The notes: generated from the sequence alone by a model not told the origin. A stretch of 64,000 nt of DNA from Thalassospira lucentensis MCCC 1A00383 = DSM 14000 (GCF_000421265.1 NZ_ATWN01000004.1:62001-126000), one strand, 5' to 3'. Positions 1-8,247 are shown, counted from the first letter of the stretch. Program-made: numbers and translations.

Positions 1-579
1 GAGATTGAAATCGATTTCGCGTTCGACAATGCCGCCGCTGGCGATCCGTGCGGACGTTGGAACGCCTTTAACAACTGTTTCTGCGTTGCCGCCGGCCGAG
101 AAGCCGCCAACTGCAAGGTTGCCCTGGGCGACGGCATAAACTTCGCCGTCTGCACCAACCATCGGGGTTACCAGTAATGTACCGCCCTGAAGGCTTTCAG
201 AGGTGCCGATGGCACTGATGCTGACATCAATGCGTGATCCCTGACGTGAAAAGGGGGGCAGCGTTGCGGTTACCATGACGGCGGCAATATTATCAGAGTC
301 AATATCTTCGATCTGATCGCGGACGTTGATCCCAAGACGCTCAAGCATGGCGACCATGCTTTGGCGGGTAAATTCTGCATCGCCCAGATCATCGCCGGTA
401 CCGTTCAAGCCAACCACAAGGCCATAACCAACCAGCATGTTGTCACGGACGCCTTCGAAATCGGCGATATCCTTGATGCGCGACTGAGCGTGGGCTGGAG
501 CCATCTGCGTCAGGGCGAGCATACCCAGCGCGACGGCGATCGTCGCTTTGCGTGCTATGTTGCCAAGGCCTGTGATCAT
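1..579 (-). CDS. flgI: Flagellar P-ring protein FlgI (3' end outside window)
   Basis: The first 193 codons of FlgI, the periplasmic protein that forms the P ring around the flagellar rod in the peptidoglycan. The ORF starts at ATG 579 and runs off the left edge without a stop. A signal peptide (about residues 1-30, ending PAHAQS) is followed by the family's conserved start of the mature protein, IKDIADFEGVRDNMLVGYGL, then VVGLNGTGD, and later GGTLLVTPMVGADG and IVEREI. It is divergent from fliX, as in Caulobacter, and a strong sigma54-type promoter lies about 85 bases upstream. The start is supported by the signal peptide directly after it. The identification is firm; only the C-terminal part is unseen. 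Confidence 0.96.
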   Translation of the reverse strand, partial: MITGLGNIARKATIAVALGMLALTQMAPAHAQSRIKDIADFEGVRDNMLVGYGLVVGLNGTGDDLGDAEFTRQSMVAMLERLGINVRDQIEDIDSDNIAAVMVTATLPPFSRQGSRIDVSISAIGTSESLQGGTLLVTPMVGADGEVYAVAQGNLAVGGFSAGGNAETVVKGVPTSARIASGGIVEREIDFNL

Positions 580-966
580 ACTGTTTGTTCCGCTTCGACT
601 TGGGATGCTTTGGCATCCAACAAATGGTGCGATCGATCATGTTAATCGCGTTTGTAAGCTGTTCTGCGAAAATCGTGCCAATTACCGCTTCGTGCGGGAT
701 TGACCTACAAGCTGTCGTCTTTGCCGAGTTTATCGGGCGAAAATCACGACTGTTTTTAGATATGGGGACCAAAAGTGCGGGGCCGTTTCAGCCACTCGGC
801 ATTTTTTTCCCGTTGCGCGGTTTCCCAGATTGAGGGAGACTCTATGTCATACGTATATAATGTATCGAGGCGTGGGTTTTATTCTGGAAGAATATAGCAG
901 TTTGGGACCCAAACGTCATACGGCGTTAAATGCAAGATATTACCACAGACAGGACAGGCACGGGTC
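580..966. other. flgI-fliX divergent intergenic region
   Basis: About 390 bases between the two divergent starts. It holds the flgI sigma54-type promoter (664-681). No coding signal is convincing here: the short overlapping ORFs on both strands lack ribosome binding sites and family features. No clear promoter for fliX was recognised. Confidence 0.6.
664..681 (-). promoter_or_regulatory. Sigma54 (-24/-12) promoter for flgI
   Basis: On the minus strand the sequence TTGGCACGATTTTCGCAG matches the consensus TGGCACG-N4-TTGCA with the invariant GG and GC ten bases apart. The -24 GG is at 679-678 and the -12 GC at 667-666. A transcript would start near 655, about 75 bases before the flgI ATG. P-ring genes are sigma54-controlled in Caulobacter. 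Confidence 0.8.
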
Positions 967-1407
967 ATGAAGGTTAGCGGTTCCAAGGCTGCCGGTACGA
1001 GCGGGACGACGCGTAAAAAGGCGTCTGGTGCGTCTGGCGGTGGGTTTGCAGATGCCATACGTTCGCTCGATTCTGGTGGAGAAGCCAGCGGTGCGGGAAG
1101 TGTTCACGGTGCTAGTGGTGTTAGTGCACTGGATGCGCTTCTCGCACTTCAGCAAAGTGGTGATGCACTTGATTCGCCCAAAAAAGCAGGCGTATTGCGC
1201 GCTAAAAGCGTGCTGGAACAGCTTGAAGCCGTGCGTGACGGGCTTCTAAGTGGGGCCTTGTCTGGTGCGCGTTTGCAGCAGTTGGTTGGGCTGCTTGATC
1301 AGCAACGTGAAAATATCGACGATCCGGAACTTTCCGCCGTACTCGACGAGATTGATCTGCGTGCACGGGTCGAACTGGCCAAACTGGAAGTTTCCGGGCT
1401 GATTTAA
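967..1407 (+). CDS. fliX: Flagellar assembly regulator FliX
   Basis: A 146-residue protein of the FliX family, known from Caulobacter, where it couples early basal-body assembly to the sigma54 activator FlbD. The N-terminal 50 residues are Gly/Ser/Ala rich and probably disordered. The C-terminal half is helical with the conserved stretch LEQLEAVRDGLLSGALS and a closing pair of acidic helices (DDPELSAVLDEIDLRARVELAKLE). Length and the divergent arrangement with flgI match the Caulobacter locus. The presence of FliX agrees with the sigma54-type promoters found before flgI, flgH, flgF and flgB. FlbD itself is not in the window. Confidence 0.88.
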   Translation: MKVSGSKAAGTSGTTRKKASGASGGGFADAIRSLDSGGEASGAGSVHGASGVSALDALLALQQSGDALDSPKKAGVLRAKSVLEQLEAVRDGLLSGALSGARLQQLVGLLDQQRENIDDPELSAVLDEIDLRARVELAKLEVSGLI

Positions 1408-1557
1408 ATCTGAAATTTCCAGTGTGTCGCACCTGAGAACCCCAGAGTTCTGGGGCTATTCGTATTCATTCATATTTATTTGTTCAATCATCTTGCACCG
1501 TTGGCGTGCTGCATCTATATTGCCGCGCGATCGAACAGTCCTGTATAGAGGGCATAC

Positions 1558-1974
1558 ATGACTATCACTCTGCCACCAGACTATCGTCCTGCTGAGGACG
1601 AAGAATTCATGAACCCGCGTCAGCGCGAATATTTCCGTCAGAAACTTCTGACCTGGCGGGCAGAACTTCTGCATGAATCATCTGAAACATTAGCGAACCT
1701 GCAAGATGGCGGGCTTCAAGAAGCTGATCTGAGTGACCGCGCATCTGCGGAAACGGATCGGTCACTTGAGCTTCGTACTCGTGACAGGGCGCGCAAGCTG
1801 ATTTCAAAAATTGATGCTGCTTTGCGTCGAATTGAAGATGGATCTTATGGTTACTGTGAAGAAACCGAAGAGCCGATCAGTTTGAAAAGACTTGAAGCTC
1901 GTCCAATTGCGACCCTGAGCATCGAAGCCCAGGAACGTCACGAACGGATGGAGCGCACACGTCGCGACGATTGA
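1558..1974 (+). CDS. dksA: DksA/TraR-type RNA polymerase-binding protein
   Basis: A 138-residue DksA homologue, which binds in the RNA polymerase secondary channel and, with ppGpp, modulates promoters such as those for ribosomal RNA. The long coiled coil (about residues 20-95, including LSDRASAETDRSLELRTRDR) carries the acidic tip. The C-terminal finger reads GYCEETEEPISLKRLEARP then TLSIEA, so only one of the four zinc-binding cysteines of the E. coli protein remains; such reduced-Cys DksA proteins are common in alphaproteobacteria. It is followed by an intrinsic terminator at 2081-2109. It lies among flagellar genes but is probably a general regulator. Confidence 0.92.
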   Translation: MTITLPPDYRPAEDEEFMNPRQREYFRQKLLTWRAELLHESSETLANLQDGGLQEADLSDRASAETDRSLELRTRDRARKLISKIDAALRRIEDGSYGYCEETEEPISLKRLEARPIATLSIEAQERHERMERTRRDD

Positions 1975-2080
1975 TCGCGCCGGGTGACAAAAAAAGATAA
2001 AGGACCGTGCGAATAGCCGGTCCATGCCATGTAACGTCATGGCCTTGTGGGAGATTACTGGTTAGGGATAACCAAAATCA

Positions 2081-2109
2081 AAAAGCCCGGTCTTTATGGC
2101 CGGGCTTTT
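2081..2109 (+). terminator. Intrinsic terminator after dksA
   Basis: A GC stem, AAAAGCCCGG then CCGGGCTTTT, closes around a short loop and is followed on the plus strand by a T-rich run. It lies about 105 bases after the dksA stop. Confidence 0.8.
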
Positions 2110-2174
2110 CTCGTTTCACACAATCAGCCAAGTTTTCGACTTACATAACCAAGTTGCGATAGTGGCCTTCGGGC

Positions 2175-2203
2175 AAAAAAAGACCACCCGAAGGTGGTCT
2201 TTT
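2175..2203 (-). terminator. Intrinsic terminator after flgH
   Basis: AAAGACCACC and GGTGGTCTTT pair around a CGAA/TTCG tetraloop. On the minus strand the stem is followed by seven T residues, so it ends transcripts coming from flgH. Together with the dksA terminator it separates convergent units. Confidence 0.85.
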
Positions 2204-2266
2204 GAGGCGGCTTGTGCGGTCTGCCGGAACCCAGAACGGAGCAGGCCGTCGATTAATATCTGTCGG

Positions 2267-3040
2267 TTAGAACGGCAGGATGATGTCGAGAACTTCACTG
2301 CCGTAACGCGGCTGCTGAACATCGGAGATGGTCCCGCGTCCACCATAAGAAATACGTGCTTCAGCAATCTTATCGTAATCAACTTCGTTGGCTGAGTTCA
2401 AATCGGCGGCGCGGATGACACCGGCAATCTGAACTTCGCGAACTTCACTGTTAACGCGGATTTCCTGACGCCCGTGAATGACATAGTTGCCGTTGGGCAG
2501 AATCTGAATCACGATGGCCGCAACGCGTAGGTTAATCGCCTCGGTACGATCAAGTGTGCCATTGCCTCGGTTTGATGAGTTGCTCGACATATTAAGCGCG
2601 TTGGTCGGGTCGAGACCCTCTGGCAGGACTTTTGTAAATTCGGTTTCAAGGCCAAACAGGTTTGGCACGCCAAGATCTTCCGAATTTGTACGAGAGCGCA
2701 GAGTGTTATTGGTGAGGTTCGCATTGTCGGCCATCTCAACTACAACAGTTAAAATGTCACCAACCTGATTGGCGCGCTGATCCTTGAAGAAGGACCTTGC
2801 ACCCGACCGCCACAGGGAGTTCGGGTTGCTTTCCGCGACCTGCGGGGCAGGCATCGGCAGGCTGACCGGTCGATAGGCTTCTGACTGGGTCGGGTTGTCG
2901 ATAGATGACAGTTTTGGCGGTTCGCCAACTTCGGAAAGGCGTTTCATCGCGTTGCAGCCAGAAAGTAAGGCTGTCGCGCCGATCATTCCTGAGACGAGCG
3001 CGATGCGCCGCCATGATATGTGTGTATTTTTTCCGGGCAT
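2267..3040 (-). CDS. flgH: Flagellar L-ring lipoprotein FlgH
   Basis: FlgH forms the outer-membrane L ring of the basal body. The chosen ATG at 3040 has an AGGAGG ribosome binding site a few bases upstream; an in-frame start at 3064 lies before that site and is less likely. The protein (257 residues) has a lipoprotein signal with lipobox LLSGC (lipidated Cys about residue 28), then family motifs SLWRSGARSFFKDQRA, VGDILTVVVEMADNANL and the C-terminal ISYGGRGTISDVQQPRYG. A near-perfect sigma54 promoter lies just upstream, so it can be transcribed independently of flgA although it follows flgF-flgG-flgA. Confidence 0.97.
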   Translation of the reverse strand: MPGKNTHISWRRIALVSGMIGATALLSGCNAMKRLSEVGEPPKLSSIDNPTQSEAYRPVSLPMPAPQVAESNPNSLWRSGARSFFKDQRANQVGDILTVVVEMADNANLTNNTLRSRTNSEDLGVPNLFGLETEFTKVLPEGLDPTNALNMSSNSSNRGNGTLDRTEAINLRVAAIVIQILPNGNYVIHGRQEIRVNSEVREVQIAGVIRAADLNSANEVDYDKIAEARISYGGRGTISDVQQPRYGSEVLDIILPF

Positions 3041-3069
3041 GTCGTCCTCCTGGGTTCCTGCCAAACATT

Positions 3070-3087
3070 ACGCAAGCAGCGTGCCAG
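3070..3087 (-). promoter_or_regulatory. Sigma54 promoter for flgH
   Basis: The minus strand reads CTGGCACGCTGCTTGCGT: TGGCACG, four bases, then TTGCG, with GG (3085-3084) and GC (3073-3072) exactly ten bases apart. This is the best consensus match in the window. The predicted start near 3060 leaves a leader of about 20 bases containing the AGGAGG site of flgH. Confidence 0.88.
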
Positions 3088-3213
3088 TTTGAAGGTGCAC
3101 CTTTGGGAAATTGATGCCGTGCGTGGGGTTGAAGAGAGACTGATTTCAATCATGTCTTTGGTCTTGTTAAGTATATTAGGTACCAAACGTATCCGGCTCA
3201 GGTTGTTTCTGGT

Positions 3214-4230
3214 TTATTGGGACATGGCTGGTAATGCGCGGACGTCATTTTCGCCGACGACTTCCACCTGAACGGTCTTGTTGCTTGTTTGGTTTACGAC
3301 CCGGATGACGTCACCCTTTGATCCATTTTCCAATGCTTTACCGCGTGCTGTCAGTGACATGTTCTCCGTCACGAGGCGAATGATGACCAGTGCGCCGCGT
3401 CGAACAAGGATGGGATTGGTAAAATCACGGAACATAAGTGGTTCATTCGGATTGGCAGGGCGGATCACTTCCTTGCCAATCAAATCGTTTATGTCGCGGA
3501 TCGCGCCGGACGGAACGCGTTCTGTACGAAAATCACGATATTCCACCTGATCGGGCCGAATGATACTTCCGCGTGAGATGGGTTCAACCAGTACCGGTAC
3601 GCTTGAAAGGGGGTAATATTTGCCGCTGATGCGATATGTGCGTCTTTGTGCGGTCTGTGCGCCAGTCGTAATGCTGGCGACAAAGCGGTTCGTGCGGCTA
3701 TTGATATCAAGACCCGTGACGTCAACGGTGGTTTGGGCATCAACGGGCAGGTGGATCTGGAAATTCTCGCTCGAAAGATCGACTGTAAACGGCCGTTCAA
3801 CACCATGTTGCGTCAGGGCATCTTCGACAGCGTCCTGAATTTCTTCCATGGTGATGACTTGGCTTGCGCGCGTGATCATGACTTGATCGGCCGTCGTGCG
3901 AGGGCGCCAGTTTATGTTGTGGCGCTGCGCGATCCCATAAAGCCAGCGATAATCAAGCACGACCTGTTTACCTGGTTGCGGGGCATGAGCAACGGCGATG
4001 TCGGCCTGTTGCGGGTCGATCCCGGAAAATAGATCCCCAAGCGTGACATATTGCCCGTCAACCAGCGCATCAGGTTTGAGCAAGATGTTTTCATCAAGCT
4101 GCTGGCTGTTGCGAGACAGACCACTTTGTCCGTTCTGCGAACTCTGCGCAAAGGCAATCTCAGGCCCCAGTCCAGAACCGAGTGCTAGAAACGCAATCGC
4201 AAGCGTGAGGATTATTTTCTTTGTCTTCAT
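3214..4230 (-). CDS. flgA: Flagellar P-ring assembly chaperone FlgA
   Basis: FlgA is the periplasmic chaperone needed for P-ring (FlgI) assembly. The 338-residue product has a signal peptide (residues 1-29, MKTKKIILTLAIAFLALGSG to IAFAQ) and a C-terminal SAF domain, seen as VPVLVEPISRGSIIRPDQVEYRDF, then ANPNEPLMFRDFTNPILVRRGALVII and the closing GDVIRVVNQTSNKTVQVEVVG. It is longer than the E. coli protein, as in other alphaproteobacteria, because of an N-terminal domain. It lies between flgG and flgH in the same direction. The 112-base gap to flgG contains two overlapping inverted repeats. Confidence 0.93.
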   Translation of the reverse strand: MKTKKIILTLAIAFLALGSGLGPEIAFAQSSQNGQSGLSRNSQQLDENILLKPDALVDGQYVTLGDLFSGIDPQQADIAVAHAPQPGKQVVLDYRWLYGIAQRHNINWRPRTTADQVMITRASQVITMEEIQDAVEDALTQHGVERPFTVDLSSENFQIHLPVDAQTTVDVTGLDINSRTNRFVASITTGAQTAQRRTYRISGKYYPLSSVPVLVEPISRGSIIRPDQVEYRDFRTERVPSGAIRDINDLIGKEVIRPANPNEPLMFRDFTNPILVRRGALVIIRLVTENMSLTARGKALENGSKGDVIRVVNQTSNKTVQVEVVGENDVRALPAMSQ

Positions 4231-4261
4231 GAGCCTACTATACCACGGAACTGTATATAGG

Positions 4262-4315
4262 GCGTAAACACAGTTTACGCAGACACACGTGCGGTCAGAA
4301 CGTGGTCTGCGTAAA
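4262..4315 (-). promoter_or_regulatory. Two mutually exclusive stem-loops between flgG and flgA
   Basis: Two inverted repeats share one arm. Repeat A (4262-4280) is GCGTAAAC-aca-GTTTACGC, perfect over 8 bases. Repeat B (4274-4315) pairs TTTACGCAGAC with GTCTGCGTAAA (11 bases, perfect) plus an inner CACG/CGTG after a one-base bulge. Positions 4274-4280 take part in both, so an RNA from flgG into flgA could fold one way or the other. There is no T run, so it is not a plain terminator. The role is unknown: RNA processing, attenuation or a protein-binding site are all possible. Confidence 0.6.
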
Positions 4316-4342
4316 TTTAGTACGATGAGTCAGGATGCGAAA

Positions 4343-5128
4343 TTAACGTAGGTTGCTGACTGCGCTCATCATTTCATCTGTGGTGGAGATGGATTTTGAA
4401 TTCATCTCATAGGCGCGCTGTGCCTTGATCAAGTTGGTAATTTCCTGAACCACGTTGACGTTCGAAGCTTCGAGGTAACCTTGTAAAACCGTACCATAGC
4501 CAACATCACCCGGCGCGCCAGCATTTGCCTGACCGGATGCTTCGGTTTCAAGGAACAGGTTGTCGCCCAGCGCATCAAGACCAGGTGGATTGATAAAGGT
4601 GGCCAACTGAATTTGACCAAGGTTCTGAAGCGCGACCTGACCGTCAATCTCGGCAAATACTTCGCCATTGCTGTTGATCGTGACGGAAGTTGCATTGTCG
4701 GGTACGGTAATGCCCGGTTGAATGGCGTAACCATCCTTGGTCACCAGCGCACCATTGGCATCGAGTTTCAACGTACCATCGCGCGAATAAGCAGTTTCAC
4801 CGCTGGGCAGGTCGATCTGGAAATAGCCGCGGCCCTGAATGGCGATATCAAGTTCGTTTTCCGTCAGGCTCAAGGACCCTTGTCCCATGTAACGGCCAAT
4901 TGCGGCCGTTTTCACACCAAGGCCAACCTGAACGCCGACCGGGACAATAGTGCCGGTGTCTGATGAGGGTGATCCGGCGCGGCGCATGTCCTGATACAGC
5001 AAATCCTGAAATTCGGCACGCTGGCGCTTATAGCCAGTGGTCGTCATGTTGGCGATGTTGTGTGAGGTTACATCCACGTTGGTGGATTGGGCCTGCATCC
5101 CTAGGGCGCCAATATCAAGTGACCGCAT
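4343..5128 (-). CDS. flgG: Flagellar distal rod protein FlgG
   Basis: FlgG builds the distal rod that spans from the inner rod to the hook. The start at ATG 5128 (MRSLDIGALGMQAQ) is preceded by GGAG; the longer frame upstream adds an Arg-rich stretch with no support. The 261-residue protein has the rod/hook signature NVDVTSHNIANMTTTGYKRQ near the N terminus, the FlgE/F/G core (GRGYFQIDLPSGETAYSRDG, FINPPGLDALGDNLFLET) and the C-terminal helix ITNLIKAQRAYEMNSKSIST. It lies directly after flgF, 65 bases away, presumably in the same transcript. Confidence 0.97.
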   Translation of the reverse strand: MRSLDIGALGMQAQSTNVDVTSHNIANMTTTGYKRQRAEFQDLLYQDMRRAGSPSSDTGTIVPVGVQVGLGVKTAAIGRYMGQGSLSLTENELDIAIQGRGYFQIDLPSGETAYSRDGTLKLDANGALVTKDGYAIQPGITVPDNATSVTINSNGEVFAEIDGQVALQNLGQIQLATFINPPGLDALGDNLFLETEASGQANAGAPGDVGYGTVLQGYLEASNVNVVQEITNLIKAQRAYEMNSKSISTTDEMMSAVSNLR

Positions 5129-5193
5129 TTCTTGTCTCCTTCGTCTGCGCAGACTATGCGCCAAATTTTAATCAAGGCCGTGTTCGCAAGCCC

Positions 5194-5961
5194 TTAGGCG
5201 CGAATATCGCCAAGTTTGCTAATCATGTTACGCATCCGTTCGTTCTCGCTTTCGAGCGAACGGGTAACGGATTGATAGGTGCGAAGCACGTCAATCATCT
5301 GGGTCATGGCCCCGATCGAATTGACGTTTGATTTTTCAAGTGCGCCCTGAACTATGCCGGGGTTCTCGACAAGTTCCATTGCGGCATTATCCGGGTTGCC
5401 ATCTGCATTATCCGGTGCGCGGTAAAGGGTGTCGCCCGTCACTTTCATTTCCTGAACGTTGTCGACGGTGACGACCTGAAGTTTGCCGACTTGACCAATG
5501 TCCGTGGAAATCGTGCCGTCGCCTTTGATTTCGATCTGCCCGTCTGCTTCGTTAAAGAATAGAGGTTGACCAGCGTCACTCAACACAGGATAGCCATCAT
5601 TGGTGATAAGCTGCCCGCCCGGATCCAGGTTGAAATTGCCCGAACGGGTATACTGTGTGCCCGACGGGGTTTCGACGGCAAAAAACATGTCTGGTTGGCT
5701 CAATGCCACGTCGAGCGGGCTATTGGTATGTTCAATATTGCCGACCGTGGTGTCGCGATACTGCGAGATGTCCTGAACCAGCGAAATTTCGCGTTCGCCG
5801 CGGAATGGGGCATCCTTGTTCTTGGCCACCCAGTCTGTGAACATCATCCGCTGTTCTTTGTACCCGGTCGTGTTCATGTTCGCCAGGTTCTGCGAAATGT
5901 TGTTCATCATGCTGCGGAGCGTCTTTTGCCGCGACAGAGCGATATATGAAACGTTTTCCAT
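5194..5961 (-). CDS. flgF: Flagellar proximal rod protein FlgF
   Basis: FlgF forms part of the proximal rod. ATG 5961 (MENVSYIALSRQKTLRSMMN) is the start that matches the family; the frame stays open 60 codons further upstream but that extension crosses the promoter and has no family features. The 255-residue protein shows the N-terminal NNISQNLANMNTTGYKEQRM, the core FFAVETPSGTQYTRSGNFNL and the C-terminal EKSNVNSIGAMTQMIDVLRT. It is the first gene of flgF-flgG-flgA(-flgH), with a sigma54-type promoter at 6020-6039. Confidence 0.95.
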   Translation of the reverse strand: MENVSYIALSRQKTLRSMMNNISQNLANMNTTGYKEQRMMFTDWVAKNKDAPFRGEREISLVQDISQYRDTTVGNIEHTNSPLDVALSQPDMFFAVETPSGTQYTRSGNFNLDPGGQLITNDGYPVLSDAGQPLFFNEADGQIEIKGDGTISTDIGQVGKLQVVTVDNVQEMKVTGDTLYRAPDNADGNPDNAAMELVENPGIVQGALEKSNVNSIGAMTQMIDVLRTYQSVTRSLESENERMRNMISKLGDIRA

Positions 5962-6525
5962 GGTCGACTTCCCAGTTGGGGCAGATAGGCCGATTAAGGC
6001 TGTGAATTTCCCCAAGACAAATGCGAACGGCATGCCAGTATGGTTAATGCATTGTTTTAAAATAATAAAAATTAGATCCGGCATTTGTTGCCGGGCGCAA
6101 TCATCGCGGTAATTGCAGAAAGTGCCGCGTGTCGGGGGCAAGGCGGAAAAAGTTTTCCGGTCTGGGGTGATGGTATGGTCTTAAACCCGCACCAAATCAA
6201 AGATACGCCGTCAAATAACTATGACGCTAAATTGTGGTTTGGTTGCTTGTGCAAAATTTTATGAAGACTAAGAATGCAAAGAAAACCACAGAAAAATGGC
6301 AGTTCTTAAGCCGTATCCTGTAAGGAAGGTGTGCTGGTAAGAGATTGAGCGCGTATGATGCCCTGACCCGGCAAGTTCTGACTGTCGGTCGTGGATGGCA
6401 AGTGTTACGAGCTAATGATCAGAAGAGAAACGGATTTTTAACGTGATAGCGTTATGGCTTTTAATCCGGCACAGTGTTTGCTGGATGGAAAGTCAGAAAT
6501 CCAGAACGCAGGAATTTGCGAACCA
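5962..6525. other. flgF-fliL divergent intergenic region
   Basis: About 500 bases between divergent flagellar units. It holds the flgF sigma54 promoter and an adjacent TTAACCAT. A weaker -24/-12 candidate for fliL, ATGGCAGTTCTTAAGCC at 6296-6312, has correct GG-N10-GC spacing but a poor -12 element. No gene is visible here unless fliL starts at the upstream ATG 6454. Confidence 0.5.
6020..6039 (-). promoter_or_regulatory. Sigma54 promoter for flgF
   Basis: The minus strand reads ACTGGCATGCCGTTCGCATT. GG (6036-6035) and GC (6024-6023) are ten bases apart, with TGGCATG and TCGCA matching TGGCACG and TTGCA well. The start would be near 6012, about 50 bases before the flgF ATG. A TTAACCAT sequence (6047-6040, minus strand), resembling a CtrA half-site, abuts it. 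Confidence 0.75.
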
Positions 6526-7062
6526 ATGGGCGAAGAAGCCGACGAAATCGAAATGGACGAAGGTGGCGGTGGGCGCAGCAAGAAGATGCTGGTCGTTGTC
6601 ATTCTGATCGTGCTGCTTTTGCTTGGCGGTGCTGCGGCAGCCTATTTTACCGGACTGCTTCAGCCGGTCATTGACATGTTGTCGGGCGGCGATAGCGCGC
6701 CGACCGAAGAAGTGATTTCAGAAAGTTCGATCGAAGACGCACCGGGTGTTCCCGAAAACGTCGGCTTTGTTGATCTGCCTGAGATTCTGGTCAACCTGAA
6801 TGCCGGGGGCGGCAAGCAGAGCTACCTTAAAATCCGGGTCAGTCTTGAAGTTGCCGATCAGGCAATGCTGCCGCAAGTCGAAGAAATGATGCCGCGTATT
6901 GTCGACAACTTTCAGGTTTACCTTCGCGAATTACGGCCCGAAGACCTGTCAGGGTCCGAGGGCATGTTCCGGTTACGTGAGGAATTGTTGATCCGTGTCA
7001 GTGCGGCTGCGAAACCAGCGAAAATTAACGACGTTCTGTTCAAGGAAATGCTGGTACAGTAA
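6526..7062 (+). CDS. fliL: Flagellar basal-body-associated protein FliL
   Basis: FliL is an inner-membrane protein that surrounds the stator in the motor. After an acidic N terminus (GEEADEIEMDEGGGGRSKK) comes one membrane segment (MLVVVILIVLLLLGGAAAAYF), a linker, and the periplasmic domain with FVDLPEILVNLNAGGGKQSYLKIRVSLEV and the C-terminal RLREELLIRVSAAAKPAKINDVLFKEMLVQ. An in-frame ATG at 6454 would add 24 residues with a Cys pair; 6526 is preferred because fliL products usually start shortly before the acidic stretch, but neither has a strong ribosome site. It heads the fliL-fliM run on the plus strand. Confidence 0.9.
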   Translation: MGEEADEIEMDEGGGGRSKKMLVVVILIVLLLLGGAAAAYFTGLLQPVIDMLSGGDSAPTEEVISESSIEDAPGVPENVGFVDLPEILVNLNAGGGKQSYLKIRVSLEVADQAMLPQVEEMMPRIVDNFQVYLRELRPEDLSGSEGMFRLREELLIRVSAAAKPAKINDVLFKEMLVQ

Positions 7063-7104
7063 CCTTGTAACAGCCCGAATGCCAAAATCAGGAACCAATT
7101 GCTG

Positions 7105-8244
7105 ATGGCTGATGAAGACGAAGATGATGATGCACTCGCCGCCGAATGGGAAGCCATGGCCGGTGGTGATGACGAGGGTGGAGACGACGGCGGCGAGGAT
7201 ATGGCCGCCGAATGGGAATCCATGCTCGGCGACGATGATGAGGACGATGCAGCCGATGAAGCTGCGATGAGCAGCGGGCCATCTGCGCGTGTTCTTAATC
7301 AGGACGAAATTGACAGTCTGCTTGGTTTTGATGATGGGTCTGGTGCGGGTGATCAGTCGGGCATTCAGGCCATCATCAATTCATCGATGGTTGCCTATGA
7401 ACGTCTGCCGATGCTTGAGGTGGTGTTTGACCGCCTCGTACGTATGATGTCGACGTCGCTTCGTAACTTCACATCTGACAACGTTGAAGTGTCGCTTGAT
7501 AACATCCTGTCGCTGCGTTTTGGGGATTACCTTAACTCGATCCCGTTGCCTGCAATGCTGGGTGTGTTCAAGGCGGAAGAATGGGACAACTATGGTCTTT
7601 TGACCGTTGACTCGGCCCTGATTTATTCCATCGTTGATGTGCTGCTGGGCGGACGCCGAGGTACGGCTGCCATGCGTATTGAAGGGCGCCCTTATACGAC
7701 AATTGAACGCAACCTTGTCGAACGCATGATCCATGTGGTCTTGGGCGACCTTTCCGCCGCGTTTGATCCGCTGAGCCCTGTGACCTTCCGGTTTGAACGT
7801 CTGGAAACGAACCCGCGTTTTGCAACGATTGCCCGTCATGCCAACGCGGCCATTGTGGCCAAGTTGCGCATCGATATGGAAGATCGCGGTGGTCGGCTTG
7901 AGCTTCTGATACCGTATGCGACACTTGAGCCGGTTCGTGAACTGCTGCTTCAGATGTTCATGGGCGAGAAATTCGGTCGCGATTCCATCTGGGAAAATCA
8001 CCTCGCAAACGAGCTTTGGCAGACCCATATCAACCTGTTGGCAGTGCTCGACGAGCAGGTGATGTCGCTGGGCGATGTTATCAACCTTGAGGTTGGCAAC
8101 CGTTTGATCCTTAATACCAGTCCGACGTCGCCAGTTGAGGTGCGTTGTGGTGATGTCCCGCTGTTTAAAGGGATGATGGGGCGCAAAGGCGACCGCATTG
8201 CGATCCAGGTGCGTGATCGTGCGCGCATAAACGAGGAAGATTAG
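7105..8244 (+). CDS. fliM: Flagellar switch protein FliM with acidic repeat N terminus
   Basis: FliM is the middle C-ring protein that binds CheY-P and sets rotation direction. ATG 7105 is preceded by AGGA. The 379-residue protein begins with a 60-residue acidic extension that contains two copies of the motif AAEWE (LAAEWEAM at 11-18, MAAEWESM at 33-40). The CheY-binding segment LNQDEIDSLLG, normally at the very N terminus, is thus at residues 64-74. The CheC-like middle domain (ERNLVERMIHVVLGDLSAAF, FARHANAAIVA region) and the SpoA C-terminal domain (VINLEVGNRLILN, VPLFKGMMGRKGDRIAIQV) follow. It lies 42 bases after fliL and 3 bases before the DUF6468 gene. Confidence 0.96.
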   Translation: MADEDEDDDALAAEWEAMAGGDDEGGDDGGEDMAAEWESMLGDDDEDDAADEAAMSSGPSARVLNQDEIDSLLGFDDGSGAGDQSGIQAIINSSMVAYERLPMLEVVFDRLVRMMSTSLRNFTSDNVEVSLDNILSLRFGDYLNSIPLPAMLGVFKAEEWDNYGLLTVDSALIYSIVDVLLGGRRGTAAMRIEGRPYTTIERNLVERMIHVVLGDLSAAFDPLSPVTFRFERLETNPRFATIARHANAAIVAKLRIDMEDRGGRLELLIPYATLEPVRELLLQMFMGEKFGRDSIWENHLANELWQTHINLLAVLDEQVMSLGDVINLEVGNRLILNTSPTSPVEVRCGDVPLFKGMMGRKGDRIAIQVRDRARINEED

Positions 8245-8247
8245 CCA

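Noticed and set aside
6296..6312. Possible sigma54 promoter for fliL
   Set aside because: GG-N10-GC spacing is correct but the -12 element AAGCC is poor and the leader would be over 130 bases. Kept only as a note in the intergenic entry.
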